Assembly: GCF_005871165.1 (NCBI RefSeq)
Contig: NZ_SWKP01000008.1
Coordinates: 1 to 64,000 of the forward strand
Direction: 5' to 3'
DNA: 64,000 nt
Origin: Maricaulis alexandrii
Lineage (GTDB): Bacteria; Pseudomonadota; Alphaproteobacteria; Caulobacterales; Maricaulaceae
The notes beneath the pieces were generated by a model, which was given only the letters and a program-made list of their open reading frames with translations, ran no database searches and had not been told where the DNA came from. A program made the translations under genes and the position numbers. Each line of letters opens with the position of its first letter. Within the stretch, counting starts at the first letter, position 1. Positions 1 through 8,231 of this stretch are shown in pieces.

Positions 1-27
1 AAGGTGCCCACGACCCGTCCGACGCCA

Positions 28-141
28 AGCCTGTCTGGCGGTGGTGCGCCAGACAGGCTGTCCCGGAAGACAGCCCAATCTAGCACCCAACTCACATACA
101 AGGTGCCGCGAAGCGGCGGATGAGGGGCGGCGCGAAGCGCC
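28..141. other. Cluster of three hairpins downstream of the methyltransferase gene
   Basis: Three inverted repeats lie in tandem: a perfect 13-bp stem with a 6-nt loop (28-40 with 47-59), a GCCGC/GCGGC stem around a GAA loop (105-117), and a GGCGC/GCGCC stem around a GAA loop (129-141). They follow the stop of the minus-strand gene ending at 151 and could act as a terminator, but no T-tract follows on either strand. The two small GAA-loop hairpins look like repeats of one another. Confidence 0.45.
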
Positions 142-150
142 AGAAAACTC

Positions 151-918
151 CTAAACCGCCTCAGCGAGCACGGCGAAGCTCGTCGGCATGTAGGCGTTGA
201 GCCGGGTCGCTTCGTCGGACCAGTCATCTTCGTAGAAGCCGATGATGCGGAAACCGGCGCGGATGAGACCGCCGATCTGGGCGTCGAGGCTGTGGGAGAA
301 TTCGAGCGCTTCGCCCTGGTCGATGCGGGCCTCGGGATTGTGGTCGAGATCGGAGAAGGGCAGCTTGAAGCGCACTTCCAGCGGGCCGCCCTTGTCCACG
401 TCATCATGGTCGAACAGGAAGAAGGCCGGGTTCATGGCGCCGGTCATCAGCCGGCCGCCGGGACGCAGGACGCGGCGGCACTCGCGCCAGACCGGTTCCA
501 GATCCGGCACGAAGACGGTCGACGCGGGATTGAAGACCCGGTCGAAACTGTCATCAGCAAAGACGGACAGGTCGGCCATGTCGCCCTGCTGCGTGACCAG
601 GTCCAGCCCTTCCTGCTCCGCGACCAGCCGGTCGCGGGCGAGTTGTTCGTCCGAATTGTCGAAACTGGTGACGCGCGCGCCGGCCGCAGCGAGGACCGGA
701 ACCTGCTGGCCGCCACCGGAAGCCAGGGCGAGGACATCCCGGCCGCGAATCTCGCCCAACCAGTCCCCCGGAACCGTCCTGTTCGGCGTCAGGATGACGG
801 ACCAGTCCCCCGCGCGGGCCTTCTCGATCACCGCGCTGGACACCGGCAAGGTCCACTCGCTTTCACCGGAGCGGGCATAGCCATCCCAGGCGGTACGGTT
901 GTGTGCGACGATATCCAT
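151..918 (-). CDS. Class I SAM-dependent methyltransferase
   Basis: A 255-residue cytoplasmic protein with a class I methyltransferase fold. Visible elements are the SAM-binding glycine loop ALASGGGQQ (about residues 64-72), the acidic end of strand 2 at FDNSD (about 86-90), and a motif-IV/post-I region EPVWRECRRVLRPGGRL typical of the Methyltransf_11/UbiE superfamily. The substrate cannot be inferred. I chose the ATG at 918 because it is preceded by an AAGGGGG ribosome binding site; an in-frame start 16 codons upstream (966) has none. It is divergent from the L36 gene. Confidence 0.85.
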   Translation of the reverse strand: MDIVAHNRTAWDGYARSGESEWTLPVSSAVIEKARAGDWSVILTPNRTVPGDWLGEIRGRDVLALASGGGQQVPVLAAAGARVTSFDNSDEQLARDRLVAEQEGLDLVTQQGDMADLSVFADDSFDRVFNPASTVFVPDLEPVWRECRRVLRPGGRLMTGAMNPAFFLFDHDDVDKGGPLEVRFKLPFSDLDHNPEARIDQGEALEFSHSLDAQIGGLIRAGFRIIGFYEDDWSDEATRLNAYMPTSFAVLAEAV

Positions 919-974
919 GGCGGCCCCCTTGTGTATTTTGGCGTGCCACGCGCCGATTGAGCGCACAAGCCATG

Positions 975-1003
975 TTGACAGGGCCGGAAGCCTCCAGTAT
1001 CTC
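975..1003 (+). promoter_or_regulatory. Candidate sigma-70-type promoter for rpmJ
   Basis: A perfect TTGACA (975-980), a 17-bp spacer and TATCTC (998-1003) lie 45 bp upstream of the L36 start codon. The -10 match is only moderate. The element is in the divergent gap between the methyltransferase and rpmJ. This is inference from consensus only. Confidence 0.4.
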
Positions 1004-1047
1004 CCGCGCTCCTTTGAATTCGCTTGTTAGACCCTAGAGGCCGAACG

Positions 1048-1173
1048 ATGAAAGTCCGCAGCTCGATCAAATCGCTGAAAAACCGCCACCGCGATTGCCA
1101 GGTCGTGAAGCGCCGTGGCCGTATCTATGTGATCAACAAGACCGACCCGCGCTTCAAAGCCCGCGCCGGCTAG
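1048..1173 (+). CDS. rpmJ: 50S ribosomal protein L36 (cysteine-poor form)
   Basis: A 41-residue basic protein starting [17 protein letters not shown] and containing [16 protein letters not shown], the L36 signature. It belongs to the large ribosomal subunit. The canonical zinc ligands (three Cys and one His) are absent: only one Cys (C17) is present. This marks it as the zinc-independent, YkgO-like type usual in alphaproteobacteria. The gene stands alone between a divergent methyltransferase and a HAD hydrolase, not in the ribosomal protein operons. It is short enough to be missed by length-filtered gene finding. Confidence 0.93.
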   Translation: MKVRSSIKSLKNRHRDCQVVKRRGRIYVINKTDPRFKARAG

Positions 1174-1285
1174 TCCGTCGCTGGTTCGGGGCCGAGGTTA
1201 TTCCCGCCCCGCACGCGCATCGCAATACGCTTGTCGCATAGCCCGTGCACATCGTGCGCGGGTTTTGCGTTATGGAGGAACCGTC

Positions 1286-1906
1286 ATGACGACCCGTGCC
1301 GTCCTGTGGGATCTGGGCAATGTCCTGATCGACTGGTCCCCCCGCCGCCTCTACGAGAAACTCTTCCGCACGCCCGAGGAAGTGGACCAGTTCCTGTCCG
1401 AGGTCTGCACGATGGACTGGCATGCCGCCCATGATCGCGGCGTGTCGATGGCAGAGAATCGCGAACCGCTGATCGAGGCCCACCCGCATCTGGAAGACGC
1501 GATCCGCGCTTGGGAAAGCGGATTTGAAGGCATGGTCGATGGCACGGTCGACGGCACCGCCGAAGTGATGGACGCCCTCGCCGGTCAGGGCGTGCCGCAA
1601 TATGCGCTGACCAACATGCCGGCCGAATGGATGGAACCGGTCAACCGGCTCTACCCGTCCATGCGCCATATGCGGGATGTGATCGTGTCGGCCCATGAAG
1701 GCGTCATCAAGCCGGACCGGAAGATCTACGAGATCACCGCCGCCCGCCTGCCCCACGAACCGGGCGAGGTCCTGTTCTTCGATGATCGCGAGAGCAATGT
1801 TCTGGCGGCCCGGGACTTCGGCTTTGATGCCGAGATCTTCACCGGGGCCGACAGCCTGCACACCGCCCTGGCATCCCGCGGCCTGCCGAGCCTGGCCCGC
1901 GTCTGA
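1286..1906 (+). CDS. HAD-superfamily phosphatase, YihX-like
   Basis: A 206-residue HAD-IA family hydrolase. Motif I is VLWDLGNVLID with nucleophile D9; motif II is ALTNMP (about residue 110); the conserved lysine lies in GVIKPDRKIY; and motif III is LFFDDRESNV. The DLGNV form of motif I resembles the E. coli sugar-phosphatase YihX, so a sugar phosphate or another small phosphomonoester is likely, but the substrate is not determined. The start at 1286 has GGAGG eight bases upstream; an in-frame start at 1265 is less well placed. Confidence 0.87.
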   Translation: MTTRAVLWDLGNVLIDWSPRRLYEKLFRTPEEVDQFLSEVCTMDWHAAHDRGVSMAENREPLIEAHPHLEDAIRAWESGFEGMVDGTVDGTAEVMDALAGQGVPQYALTNMPAEWMEPVNRLYPSMRHMRDVIVSAHEGVIKPDRKIYEITAARLPHEPGEVLFFDDRESNVLAARDFGFDAEIFTGADSLHTALASRGLPSLARV

Positions 1907-2143
1907 GCCCTGCCGCGCCTGACGGTGCGCAAACCGGCCCCATCACACCCCATACCGCTTTCCCCTAGCGTCAAGCCGGGCTGCGCCGCACTGCCGCACT
2001 GAATGCTGCATCTGCGCACTATTCACATCCCCTGCTTTTGGCCTAAATACATACCCAGTCATCGAAACGGTCCGAAACGCCATCAGAGCGGGACCGGGTC
2101 GTAGCAGACAAGATGCGGTCGACTAGGGCGCGAGGAGACAGAT

Positions 2144-3325
2144 ATGGACCTGAATTACACGCCGGAGGAGGAGGCCTTCCGCCAGGAAGTCCGCGACTTC
2201 CTGAAAGAGAACCTTTCCGAGGAACTGGCCACCAAAGTCCGCAATGGACGCGAGCTGAACCGGGACGACATGGTCGGCTGGCACGCCACGCTGCAATCGC
2301 GCGGCTGGCTGGCGATGACCTGGCCTGAAGAATATGGCGGCCCGGGCTGGGACGCCGTCCAGCGCCACATCTTTGAAGAGGAATTGGCCCTGGCCAACGC
2401 GCCGCGCACTGTTCCCTTCGGTCTGGCCATGCTGGGCCCGGTGCTGATCAAGTTCGGTACGGAAGAACAGAAATCCACCATCCTGCCGCGCATCCTGGAC
2501 GGCTCCGACTGGTGGTGTCAGGGCTATTCGGAGCCGGGCGCCGGTTCGGACCTGGCCAGCCTGAAGACGCGCGCCGTGCGCGATGGCGACCACTATGTGA
2601 TCAATGGCCAGAAAACCTGGACCACGCTGGGCCAGTTCGCCGACAAGATTTTCTGCCTCGTGCGCACCTCCACAGAAGGCAAGCCGCAGCAGGGCATTTC
2701 CTTCGTGCTGGTCGATCTCGACACGCCGGGCATTGAAATGCGTCCGATCAAGCTGATCGAGGGCGGTTATGAGGTGAATGAAGTCTTCTTCACCGATGTC
2801 CGCGTACCGGTCTCCAACCTGGTCGGTGAAGAGAATATGGGCTGGACGATCGCCAAATATCTGCTGGGCCATGAACGCACCAATATTGCCGGCGTGGGCG
2901 CCTCTTACGAAGCGCTGAACCAGCTCAAGGCCCTCGCCCGCAAGGTGAAGCGCCATGGCCAGCCGCTGGCCAAGGATCCGCTCTTCGCCGCCAAGGTGGC
3001 CGAGGTGGAGATCGACCTGGAAGCCATGCGTCTGACCAATCTGCGCATGCTGTTCGGCTCGTCCGACGCCCAGGGCTCGGTGTCCTCCATGCTGAAGATC
3101 AAGGGCACGGTGATCCGCCAGGCGCTCAATGACCTGTCGCGCCGCGCGCTGGGTCCGGCTGCAGCGCCCTTCCCGTCCGAAGAAGTGATCGGCAATTACA
3201 GCGTGGCGCCGCCGGAAGCGGCCAGCAATGCCGCCAATTACTTCAACAACCGCAAACTCTCGATCTTTGGTGGGTCGAACGAGATCCAGCGCAACATCAT
3301 CACCAAAGAAACCTTCGGAGCCTGA
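2144..3325 (+). CDS. Acyl-CoA dehydrogenase family protein, first of a pair
   Basis: A 393-residue FAD-dependent acyl-CoA dehydrogenase that would oxidise an acyl-CoA at the alpha-beta bond. The signature YSEPGAGSDLAS (about residues 128-139), the flavin-contacting region WTTLGQFADK and the C-terminal IFGGSNEIQRNIITKE are clear. In the C-terminal motif the Glu of the usual YEGT is replaced (FGGS), so the active-site base is either elsewhere or supplied by the partner. The downstream gene begins three bases after the stop and is a shorter, diverged homologue. This suggests a heteromeric enzyme like mycobacterial FadE pairs. The start is preceded by an AGGAG-like site (GCGAGGAGACAGAT). Confidence 0.93.
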   Translation: MDLNYTPEEEAFRQEVRDFLKENLSEELATKVRNGRELNRDDMVGWHATLQSRGWLAMTWPEEYGGPGWDAVQRHIFEEELALANAPRTVPFGLAMLGPVLIKFGTEEQKSTILPRILDGSDWWCQGYSEPGAGSDLASLKTRAVRDGDHYVINGQKTWTTLGQFADKIFCLVRTSTEGKPQQGISFVLVDLDTPGIEMRPIKLIEGGYEVNEVFFTDVRVPVSNLVGEENMGWTIAKYLLGHERTNIAGVGASYEALNQLKALARKVKRHGQPLAKDPLFAAKVAEVEIDLEAMRLTNLRMLFGSSDAQGSVSSMLKIKGTVIRQALNDLSRRALGPAAAPFPSEEVIGNYSVAPPEAASNAANYFNNRKLSIFGGSNEIQRNIITKETFGA

Positions 3326-3328
3326 TCC

Positions 3329-4408
3329 ATGGATTTCACGCCGACAGAAGACCGCCGGATGATCGCGGACAGCTTCCGCCGTTTCCTGGCTGACAAATTC
3401 CCGGCCGAACGCCGTAACGAGATCGCCTATGAGGGGGCCTGCCACGATCCGGACGCCTGGGGCGGCCTGGCCGAGCTGGGCATTCTCGGGGCCCTGGTCT
3501 CCGAAGAGGATGGCGGGTTCGGCGGTGCCGGTTTCGACATCACGACCGTGTTCGAAGAAGCCGGCCGCGCCCTGTGCCCGGAACCGCTCCTGGGCAATCT
3601 CCTGGCCCTTCGCCTCTATGCAGCCCATGGCAAGGCGGATCGTGTCGAGGCCATCATTGCCGGTGCCGAGCGCGCCGCCTTTGCCGTCGACGAGACCGAC
3701 AGCTTCGGCGATCTGGGCGAAATTTCCGCCAAGGCCGAGGGTGACACGCTGACCGGCCGCAAGACCGTGGTCTATGGCGGTCAGGCCGCCGACTGGATCC
3801 TGGTGGCCGCCAAATCGGCCTCCGGCAAGCTGGGCCTCTATGAGGTGAAGGCTTCGGATGCGGAAGTCCTGTCCTACCCGATGATCGATGGTGGCGGTGC
3901 TGCCGAGATCGTCCTCGACAAGACCCCGGCCACCTGCCTGTCCGACGATGCCGAAGCGGCCATCGAAGCCGCGCTGGACGCCGGCCGTCTGGCCCTGTGC
4001 GCCGAAGCCGTGGGCGCCATGGACGTGCTCAAGGACATGACGCGCGACTATCTCATGCAGCGCCAGCAATTCGGCCGCCCGATCGCGACCTTCCAGGCCC
4101 TGCAGCACCGTCTGGTGGATTTCTCCATCGAGATCGAACAGGCCCGGTCCATCGTGATCTATGCCGCCGGCAATCTGGAAACCGGGGACCGCGCCCTGTC
4201 CGTGGCCAAGGCAAAGAACCTGATCGGTCGAGCCGGCAAGCTGGTCGCCGAGGAATGCGTGCAGATGCATGGCGGCATCGGCATGACCTGGGAATATGCC
4301 GGGTCGCACTATGCCAAGCGCCTGATCATGATCGACCACCAGCTGGGTGATACCGAGGACATGCTGCGCAAGGTGATGGCCCTGACGGACATTTCCGTCG
4401 CCGCCTGA
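3329..4408 (+). CDS. Acyl-CoA dehydrogenase family protein, second of a pair
   Basis: A 359-residue member of the acyl-CoA dehydrogenase family. N-terminal helices (MDFTPTEDRRMIADSFRRF) are followed by a C-terminal domain with QQFGRPIATFQALQHRLVD and QMHGGIGMTWEY, both typical FAD-binding segments. The central beta domain is divergent and the family signature seen in its neighbour is not recognisable. It is probably co-translated with the gene three bases upstream and may be the second subunit of one heterotetrameric dehydrogenase; this is inferred from known paired FadE proteins. A 13-bp-stem hairpin follows. Confidence 0.9.
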   Translation: MDFTPTEDRRMIADSFRRFLADKFPAERRNEIAYEGACHDPDAWGGLAELGILGALVSEEDGGFGGAGFDITTVFEEAGRALCPEPLLGNLLALRLYAAHGKADRVEAIIAGAERAAFAVDETDSFGDLGEISAKAEGDTLTGRKTVVYGGQAADWILVAAKSASGKLGLYEVKASDAEVLSYPMIDGGGAAEIVLDKTPATCLSDDAEAAIEAALDAGRLALCAEAVGAMDVLKDMTRDYLMQRQQFGRPIATFQALQHRLVDFSIEIEQARSIVIYAAGNLETGDRALSVAKAKNLIGRAGKLVAEECVQMHGGIGMTWEYAGSHYAKRLIMIDHQLGDTEDMLRKVMALTDISVAA

Positions 4409-4433
4409 TCCCGCAGAACACGTCGACAATCGC

Positions 4434-4463
4434 AACAGGCGCCACCCCCGGGTGGCGCCTGTT
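4434..4463 (+). terminator. Hairpin terminator after the acyl-CoA dehydrogenase pair
   Basis: A perfect 13-bp inverted repeat (AACAGGCGCCACC with GGTGGCGCCTGTT) encloses a CCCG loop, 25 bp after the stop codon. It is followed only by CGCATTT, a weak U-tract, so termination is likely but perhaps incomplete. Confidence 0.65.
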
Positions 4464-4513
4464 CGCATTTGCAGCAAGATTGGGGCTTATCGCAGCGCAG
4501 GAATTGGTCTTTT

Positions 4514-7159
4514 GTGTCGGGTGTGCAGGGACTGTCCAAACCGAGCTCCGACCTGACGAACATTCCGCGTGTCCGGATTGCCATCGCGCTGGGCATCGCC
4601 GCGGTGTGTCTCGGCGAGATTTCGGTCTATCTGTCCGTGCCGCCGGACCGGTTCGTGCCGGTCTGGATTGTTGCCGCCCTGGCCGTGACCCTGCCCTGGA
4701 TCTGGGGCCGCGTGATGGCCCTGCCGCTTGCCCTGGGGACAGGGCTGGTCGGACTGGATCTGTCCCTCCGGCTCTTCCACATGGATTGGCCGCCCGCCCT
4801 GATCCTGTCGGCCTGCCTGACGCTCTCCAGCCTGATCCAGTCCGAGCTCGGCCTGCAGCTGCTGCGGCGCAAGGATCGCGGCCGCTACGCGCGGCAGGAC
4901 CAGCTGAATGACATCGCCCACCTGGTCGGCATTGTCGGGCCCTTGTGCGCCCTGCCCATGGCGGTGCTGTTTCCAGCCGGCGTCGCGCTGGGCCCGCTCG
5001 TGCCGGATGCCGGTTATTGGGGCATCGGTTTTCGCAGCTGGCTGTCCAGCTTGCTGGGCATTGTCGCCTTCGCACCGCTGTGCCTGGTCATATTCGGCCC
5101 GGCCCCGAATGCCTGGCGCCGGAAGCTCGCTCTCGCCCTGCCCACCGGCATCCTTCTGATCGTGCTGACGATCGTTTTCGCCTTCACCCGCATGGACGGG
5201 GTCGGCGACCGGCGCGAAGCCTTCCGGGCCCTTACGGCAGAGGACCGCCAATCCCTGGAGGATGAGCTCAACGGGGTGGAACGGCGCCTGCTGGAACTGG
5301 GCGGATTGTTCGAAGCCTCCGAAACCGTGACCGCCGAGGAATTCTCCACTTTCGAGAGCATCGCCTTTGTCGGCCTGCCGCCGGACCGGATTGTCCGCTG
5401 GGCGCCGCGCGTGGAGGCGGCCAACGCTCCACAGCATGATTACAGGGTGCCAAGCGGCCCCGGTGACGGCGTGGACGAGCAGGACATTCCGCTGGATCCC
5501 TCGTCGGCCTATCCGGCCTTGCGCACCGGTCTGCAGGCGCAAGGCAGCCGGGATCTGGTGACACACGTGGTCAGGACCCGGCAAACCCGGGCCTTGGCGA
5601 TACCGGCACAGGGTGAGGCGGCGGCGCGGCTGGTCTTGGCGGTCCCCACCGTCCGCCAGACAGCGGACGGTGACAGCGTGCTGTCCGGCGTGGCCAGCGC
5701 CGAACTGTCCTGGCCAGACATTTTCCTGCTGGCGACACCGCGCTCCTCCCACGCCTATCGCCTCACCCTGGCCGATGCGAGCCAGTCGCCACCGCGCCTG
5801 CTTCTGGGCGGCGCCGCGCCGCTCAACGATGTTCAGGAGAGCTATGCGATCGAGCTGGGCGGACAAACCCTGGTCCTGACCTACAGCGCCACCTACAGCT
5901 TCATGTCCGAACACCAGAGCCTGACCGCCTGGTTCGTCCTGGTGTTCGGCCTGCTGTTCGCCGCCCTGCTCAACGCCCTGACCCTGATCAGTACCGGCCG
6001 AACGGAATTCGTGCAGCGCCTGGTCGAGCTCAAGACCGAGGAAGCCGAAAGCCTGGCCCGTGACCTGGCCACGATTGTGGAGAGTGCGGCCGACGGCATT
6101 TTGAGCCTCGATGCGCAGGGGCGGGTCCGGACAGCCAATTCCGCCGCGGCCCGCCTGTTGGGGCAACCGGTCAGCGCCCTGACCGGACAGCCCGTCCGCG
6201 ACCTGCTGGGCGATGAATTGCCGGACGGGATCGGCGATGCGGCTGCGGACCGGATCGACAATGCCTATACCCGGTTCGAGCAGGCCGGCGGCCCGGCCTT
6301 CCCGGCGGAATTCTCCTGCGCCCCGATTGCCGGTGATGACGGCGCGTCCCAGGGCCAGGTCATCGTCTTTCGCGACATTTCCGAGCGCGAGAACTTCATC
6401 GCGGAACTCTCCCGCGCCAATGAGGAGCTGGAGCGCTTCGCCTTTGCCGCCAGTCATGACCTGCAGGAACCCCTGCGCCTGATCGCCAATTTCAATGCCC
6501 TTCTGGAGCGGCGCTATGGCGATCGCCTGGATGAGGATGGCCGCACCTTCATCCAGCACTCCATCGACGCCGCGACACGCATGCAGACCCTGATCGCGGA
6601 CCTGCTGACCTATGGCAAGGTCGAGCACGAAGCCCAGTCGCCAAGGTCCCGCGTCGATCTGGGCGGGGTCATCGCGGACGTGCTGAAAAATCTGGAAAAC
6701 ACGCTGAACACGGCCGAGGGCGAGGTTCGTGTCGGTGAGATGCCCGTGGTGTCGGGGATTCCCAGCCAGCTCAACCAGGTTTTCCAGAACCTGATCGGCA
6801 ATGCCCTGAAATACCGTCGGCCCGATACCCAACCGGTCATCACGGTGCGCTGCGAGGACGCCGGCGATGACTGGAAACTGGAGGTCTGCGACAACGGAAT
6901 CGGCATCCAGCCGCAATATGCCGAGATGATTTTCGAACCCTTCAAACGCCTGCATGGGAAGACCGAATTTTCCGGTACCGGCATGGGCCTGGCCATCTGC
7001 CGGAAGATCGTCGAGAGCCATGATGGTGTGATATGGGTAGAGGCGAATCCCGAAGGCGGCAGCTGCTTCCTTTTCACATTGCCGAAGGCCGACACGGACT
7101 CAGATGCCCCAGAACAAGACCCAGACCAAGCCGCGCATCCTTCTCGTCGAAGACAATGA
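4514..7159 (+). CDS. Membrane-bound sensor histidine kinase with CHASE and PAS domains
   Basis: An 881-residue kinase. The N-terminus has several hydrophobic segments (about residues 15-220, MASE1-like), then an extracytoplasmic CHASE-like sensor domain (about 225-400), a transmembrane helix (about 469-490), a PAS domain (about 517-625), a HisKA domain with ASHDLQEPLR (phospho-His near 648), and a HATPase domain with N box LIGNALKYRR, G1 CDNGIGI and G2 GTGMGLAI. The H-box type is that of phytochrome-like kinases whose partners are Rcp1-type regulators; such a regulator overlaps the 3' end. No ATG is available near the N-terminus. I chose the GTG at 4514, behind AGGAA; a TTG at 4469 is the alternative. 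The ligand is unknown. Confidence 0.88.
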   Translation: MSGVQGLSKPSSDLTNIPRVRIAIALGIAAVCLGEISVYLSVPPDRFVPVWIVAALAVTLPWIWGRVMALPLALGTGLVGLDLSLRLFHMDWPPALILSACLTLSSLIQSELGLQLLRRKDRGRYARQDQLNDIAHLVGIVGPLCALPMAVLFPAGVALGPLVPDAGYWGIGFRSWLSSLLGIVAFAPLCLVIFGPAPNAWRRKLALALPTGILLIVLTIVFAFTRMDGVGDRREAFRALTAEDRQSLEDELNGVERRLLELGGLFEASETVTAEEFSTFESIAFVGLPPDRIVRWAPRVEAANAPQHDYRVPSGPGDGVDEQDIPLDPSSAYPALRTGLQAQGSRDLVTHVVRTRQTRALAIPAQGEAAARLVLAVPTVRQTADGDSVLSGVASAELSWPDIFLLATPRSSHAYRLTLADASQSPPRLLLGGAAPLNDVQESYAIELGGQTLVLTYSATYSFMSEHQSLTAWFVLVFGLLFAALLNALTLISTGRTEFVQRLVELKTEEAESLARDLATIVESAADGILSLDAQGRVRTANSAAARLLGQPVSALTGQPVRDLLGDELPDGIGDAAADRIDNAYTRFEQAGGPAFPAEFSCAPIAGDDGASQGQVIVFRDISERENFIAELSRANEELERFAFAASHDLQEPLRLIANFNALLERRYGDRLDEDGRTFIQHSIDAATRMQTLIADLLTYGKVEHEAQSPRSRVDLGGVIADVLKNLENTLNTAEGEVRVGEMPVVSGIPSQLNQVFQNLIGNALKYRRPDTQPVITVRCEDAGDDWKLEVCDNGIGIQPQYAEMIFEPFKRLHGKTEFSGTGMGLAICRKIVESHDGVIWVEANPEGGSCFLFTLPKADTDSDAPEQDPDQAAHPSRRRQ

Positions 7160-7550
7160 AGGTGATGAATTCCTGATCCTCGATGCCTTCCAGCATGCCA
7201 GCTATCCCTATGAGATCGAAGTGGCGCGCGATGGCGAGGAAGCCCTCAACCGCATCCAGCGCACCAATGGCTTTGCCGACGCGCCCCTGCCTGACCTGAT
7301 CCTGCTCGATCTCAACCTGCCCAAGGTGGACGGACGGTCCGTGCTGAAAACGGTGAAGACGGATGAAGGACTGATGCAATTGCCGGTTCTGATCCTGACC
7401 ACGTCCTCGTCCGAGCGGGATATCGAGGAGTGCTATGAACTGCACGCCAACGCCTACATGACCAAACCGTTCAAGGTCGAGGATTACGAGAATATCGTGG
7501 AATCGATCGGCTCCTTCTGGTTCCGCGCCGTGAAATTGCCGGCCCACTGA
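7104..7550 (+). CDS. Single-domain response regulator, Rcp1-like
   Basis: A 148-residue CheY-like receiver with no output domain. Phosphoacceptor D69 lies in LILLDLNLP, the acidic pocket is VEDNEGDE (about 15-22), the switch Thr is in ILTTSS (about T100) and the conserved Lys is K121 in MTKPF. The NEGDEFL and DLNLPKVDG motifs are typical of Rcp1-type regulators that accept phosphate from phytochrome-like kinases. It starts inside the kinase gene (56-nt overlap in another frame), so the two are almost certainly a translationally coupled pair. Its output is probably protein-protein interaction or phosphorelay. Confidence 0.93.
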   Translation: MPQNKTQTKPRILLVEDNEGDEFLILDAFQHASYPYEIEVARDGEEALNRIQRTNGFADAPLPDLILLDLNLPKVDGRSVLKTVKTDEGLMQLPVLILTTSSSERDIEECYELHANAYMTKPFKVEDYENIVESIGSFWFRAVKLPAH

Positions 7551-7566
7551 TCCGGCCCACTGATCC
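7541..7566. repeat. 13-bp tandem duplication at the response regulator stop codon
   Basis: GGCCCACTGATCC occurs twice head to tail (7541-7553 and 7554-7566), with a partial third copy GGCCCG after it. The first copy contains the regulator's TGA stop; the second falls in the intergenic gap. Confidence 0.8.
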
Positions 7567-7640
7567 GGCCCGCCTAAAATCGCCGTCATGTCTGCCGCTG
7601 CCTGCTGGACGTGGCGCGCGTTGAAGCTATCCTCGCCGGC

Positions 7641-8231
7641 ATGAGCATGATGAGCCTTCTGGCCCTGGCGGCCCTGCTTTCCGCCCAGGATGCCCCGCCC
7701 TCGGAACCGGCCGATCTGACCGTCGCCCCGCAGACCGAATTCCGCACGCCGGAAGAACGGCTGAACGAGCGCCTCGACGCCCTCGCCGAAACGGAAACCA
7801 TGCGCGAGGCGGCGCCGCTGGTCGACGAAATCCTGGCACTGTGGGCGCATTCCGGATCCGACACGATCAGCCTGCTGATGGACCGCGGCCAGGCCGCCGA
7901 AGTGGCGGGCAATGAAGAGATCGCCGCGCGCATGTATGACCATGTCACCCGGCTGGAGCCGGATTTCGCGGAAGGCTGGCTCGCCGCCGGTCGCATGGCT
8001 GCCCAGTTCGAGGATTGGGGCTATGCACTGGAAACCCTGAACACGGCCCTGACGCTGGAGCCGCGCCGCTATGACGCCTATCTGACCCTGGGCCGCGTGC
8101 TGGAACGGGCGGAGCGCTATGAGGCCGCACTGGAAGCCTATGAGGCCGCCCTCGCCATTTTCCCGGCCCATGAGGATGCGCAGGAAGCCCGCGACCGCAT
8201 CCGTTCCGCCCTTGCCGGCCGCGCCCTTTGA
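7641..8231 (+). CDS. Secreted or membrane-anchored TPR-repeat protein
   Basis: A 196-residue protein with an N-terminal hydrophobic segment (MSMMSLLALAALLSA, likely a signal peptide). The C-terminal half forms about three tetratricopeptide repeats, for example GNEEIAARMYDHVTRLEPDF, DWGYALETLNTALTLEP and ERYEAALEAYEAALAIFP. TPR proteins are interaction scaffolds; no partner can be named. The start at 7641 is chosen because it begins the signal peptide; a GTG at 7611 is possible. Its stop overlaps the start of the downstream hydrolase, so the two are likely co-expressed. Confidence 0.8.
   Translation: MSMMSLLALAALLSAQDAPPSEPADLTVAPQTEFRTPEERLNERLDALAETETMREAAPLVDEILALWAHSGSDTISLLMDRGQAAEVAGNEEIAARMYDHVTRLEPDFAEGWLAAGRMAAQFEDWGYALETLNTALTLEPRRYDAYLTLGRVLERAERYEAALEAYEAALAIFPAHEDAQEARDRIRSALAGRAL

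Noticed and set aside
2123-4477. A 784-codon antisense frame across both acyl-CoA dehydrogenase genes
   Set aside because: The plus-strand pair carries clear family signatures; the antisense product has only the low-complexity composition expected of a mirror frame.
4487-7021. An 844-codon antisense frame across the histidine kinase gene
   Set aside because: The kinase domains are on the plus strand; the antisense frame shows no domain and no start signal.
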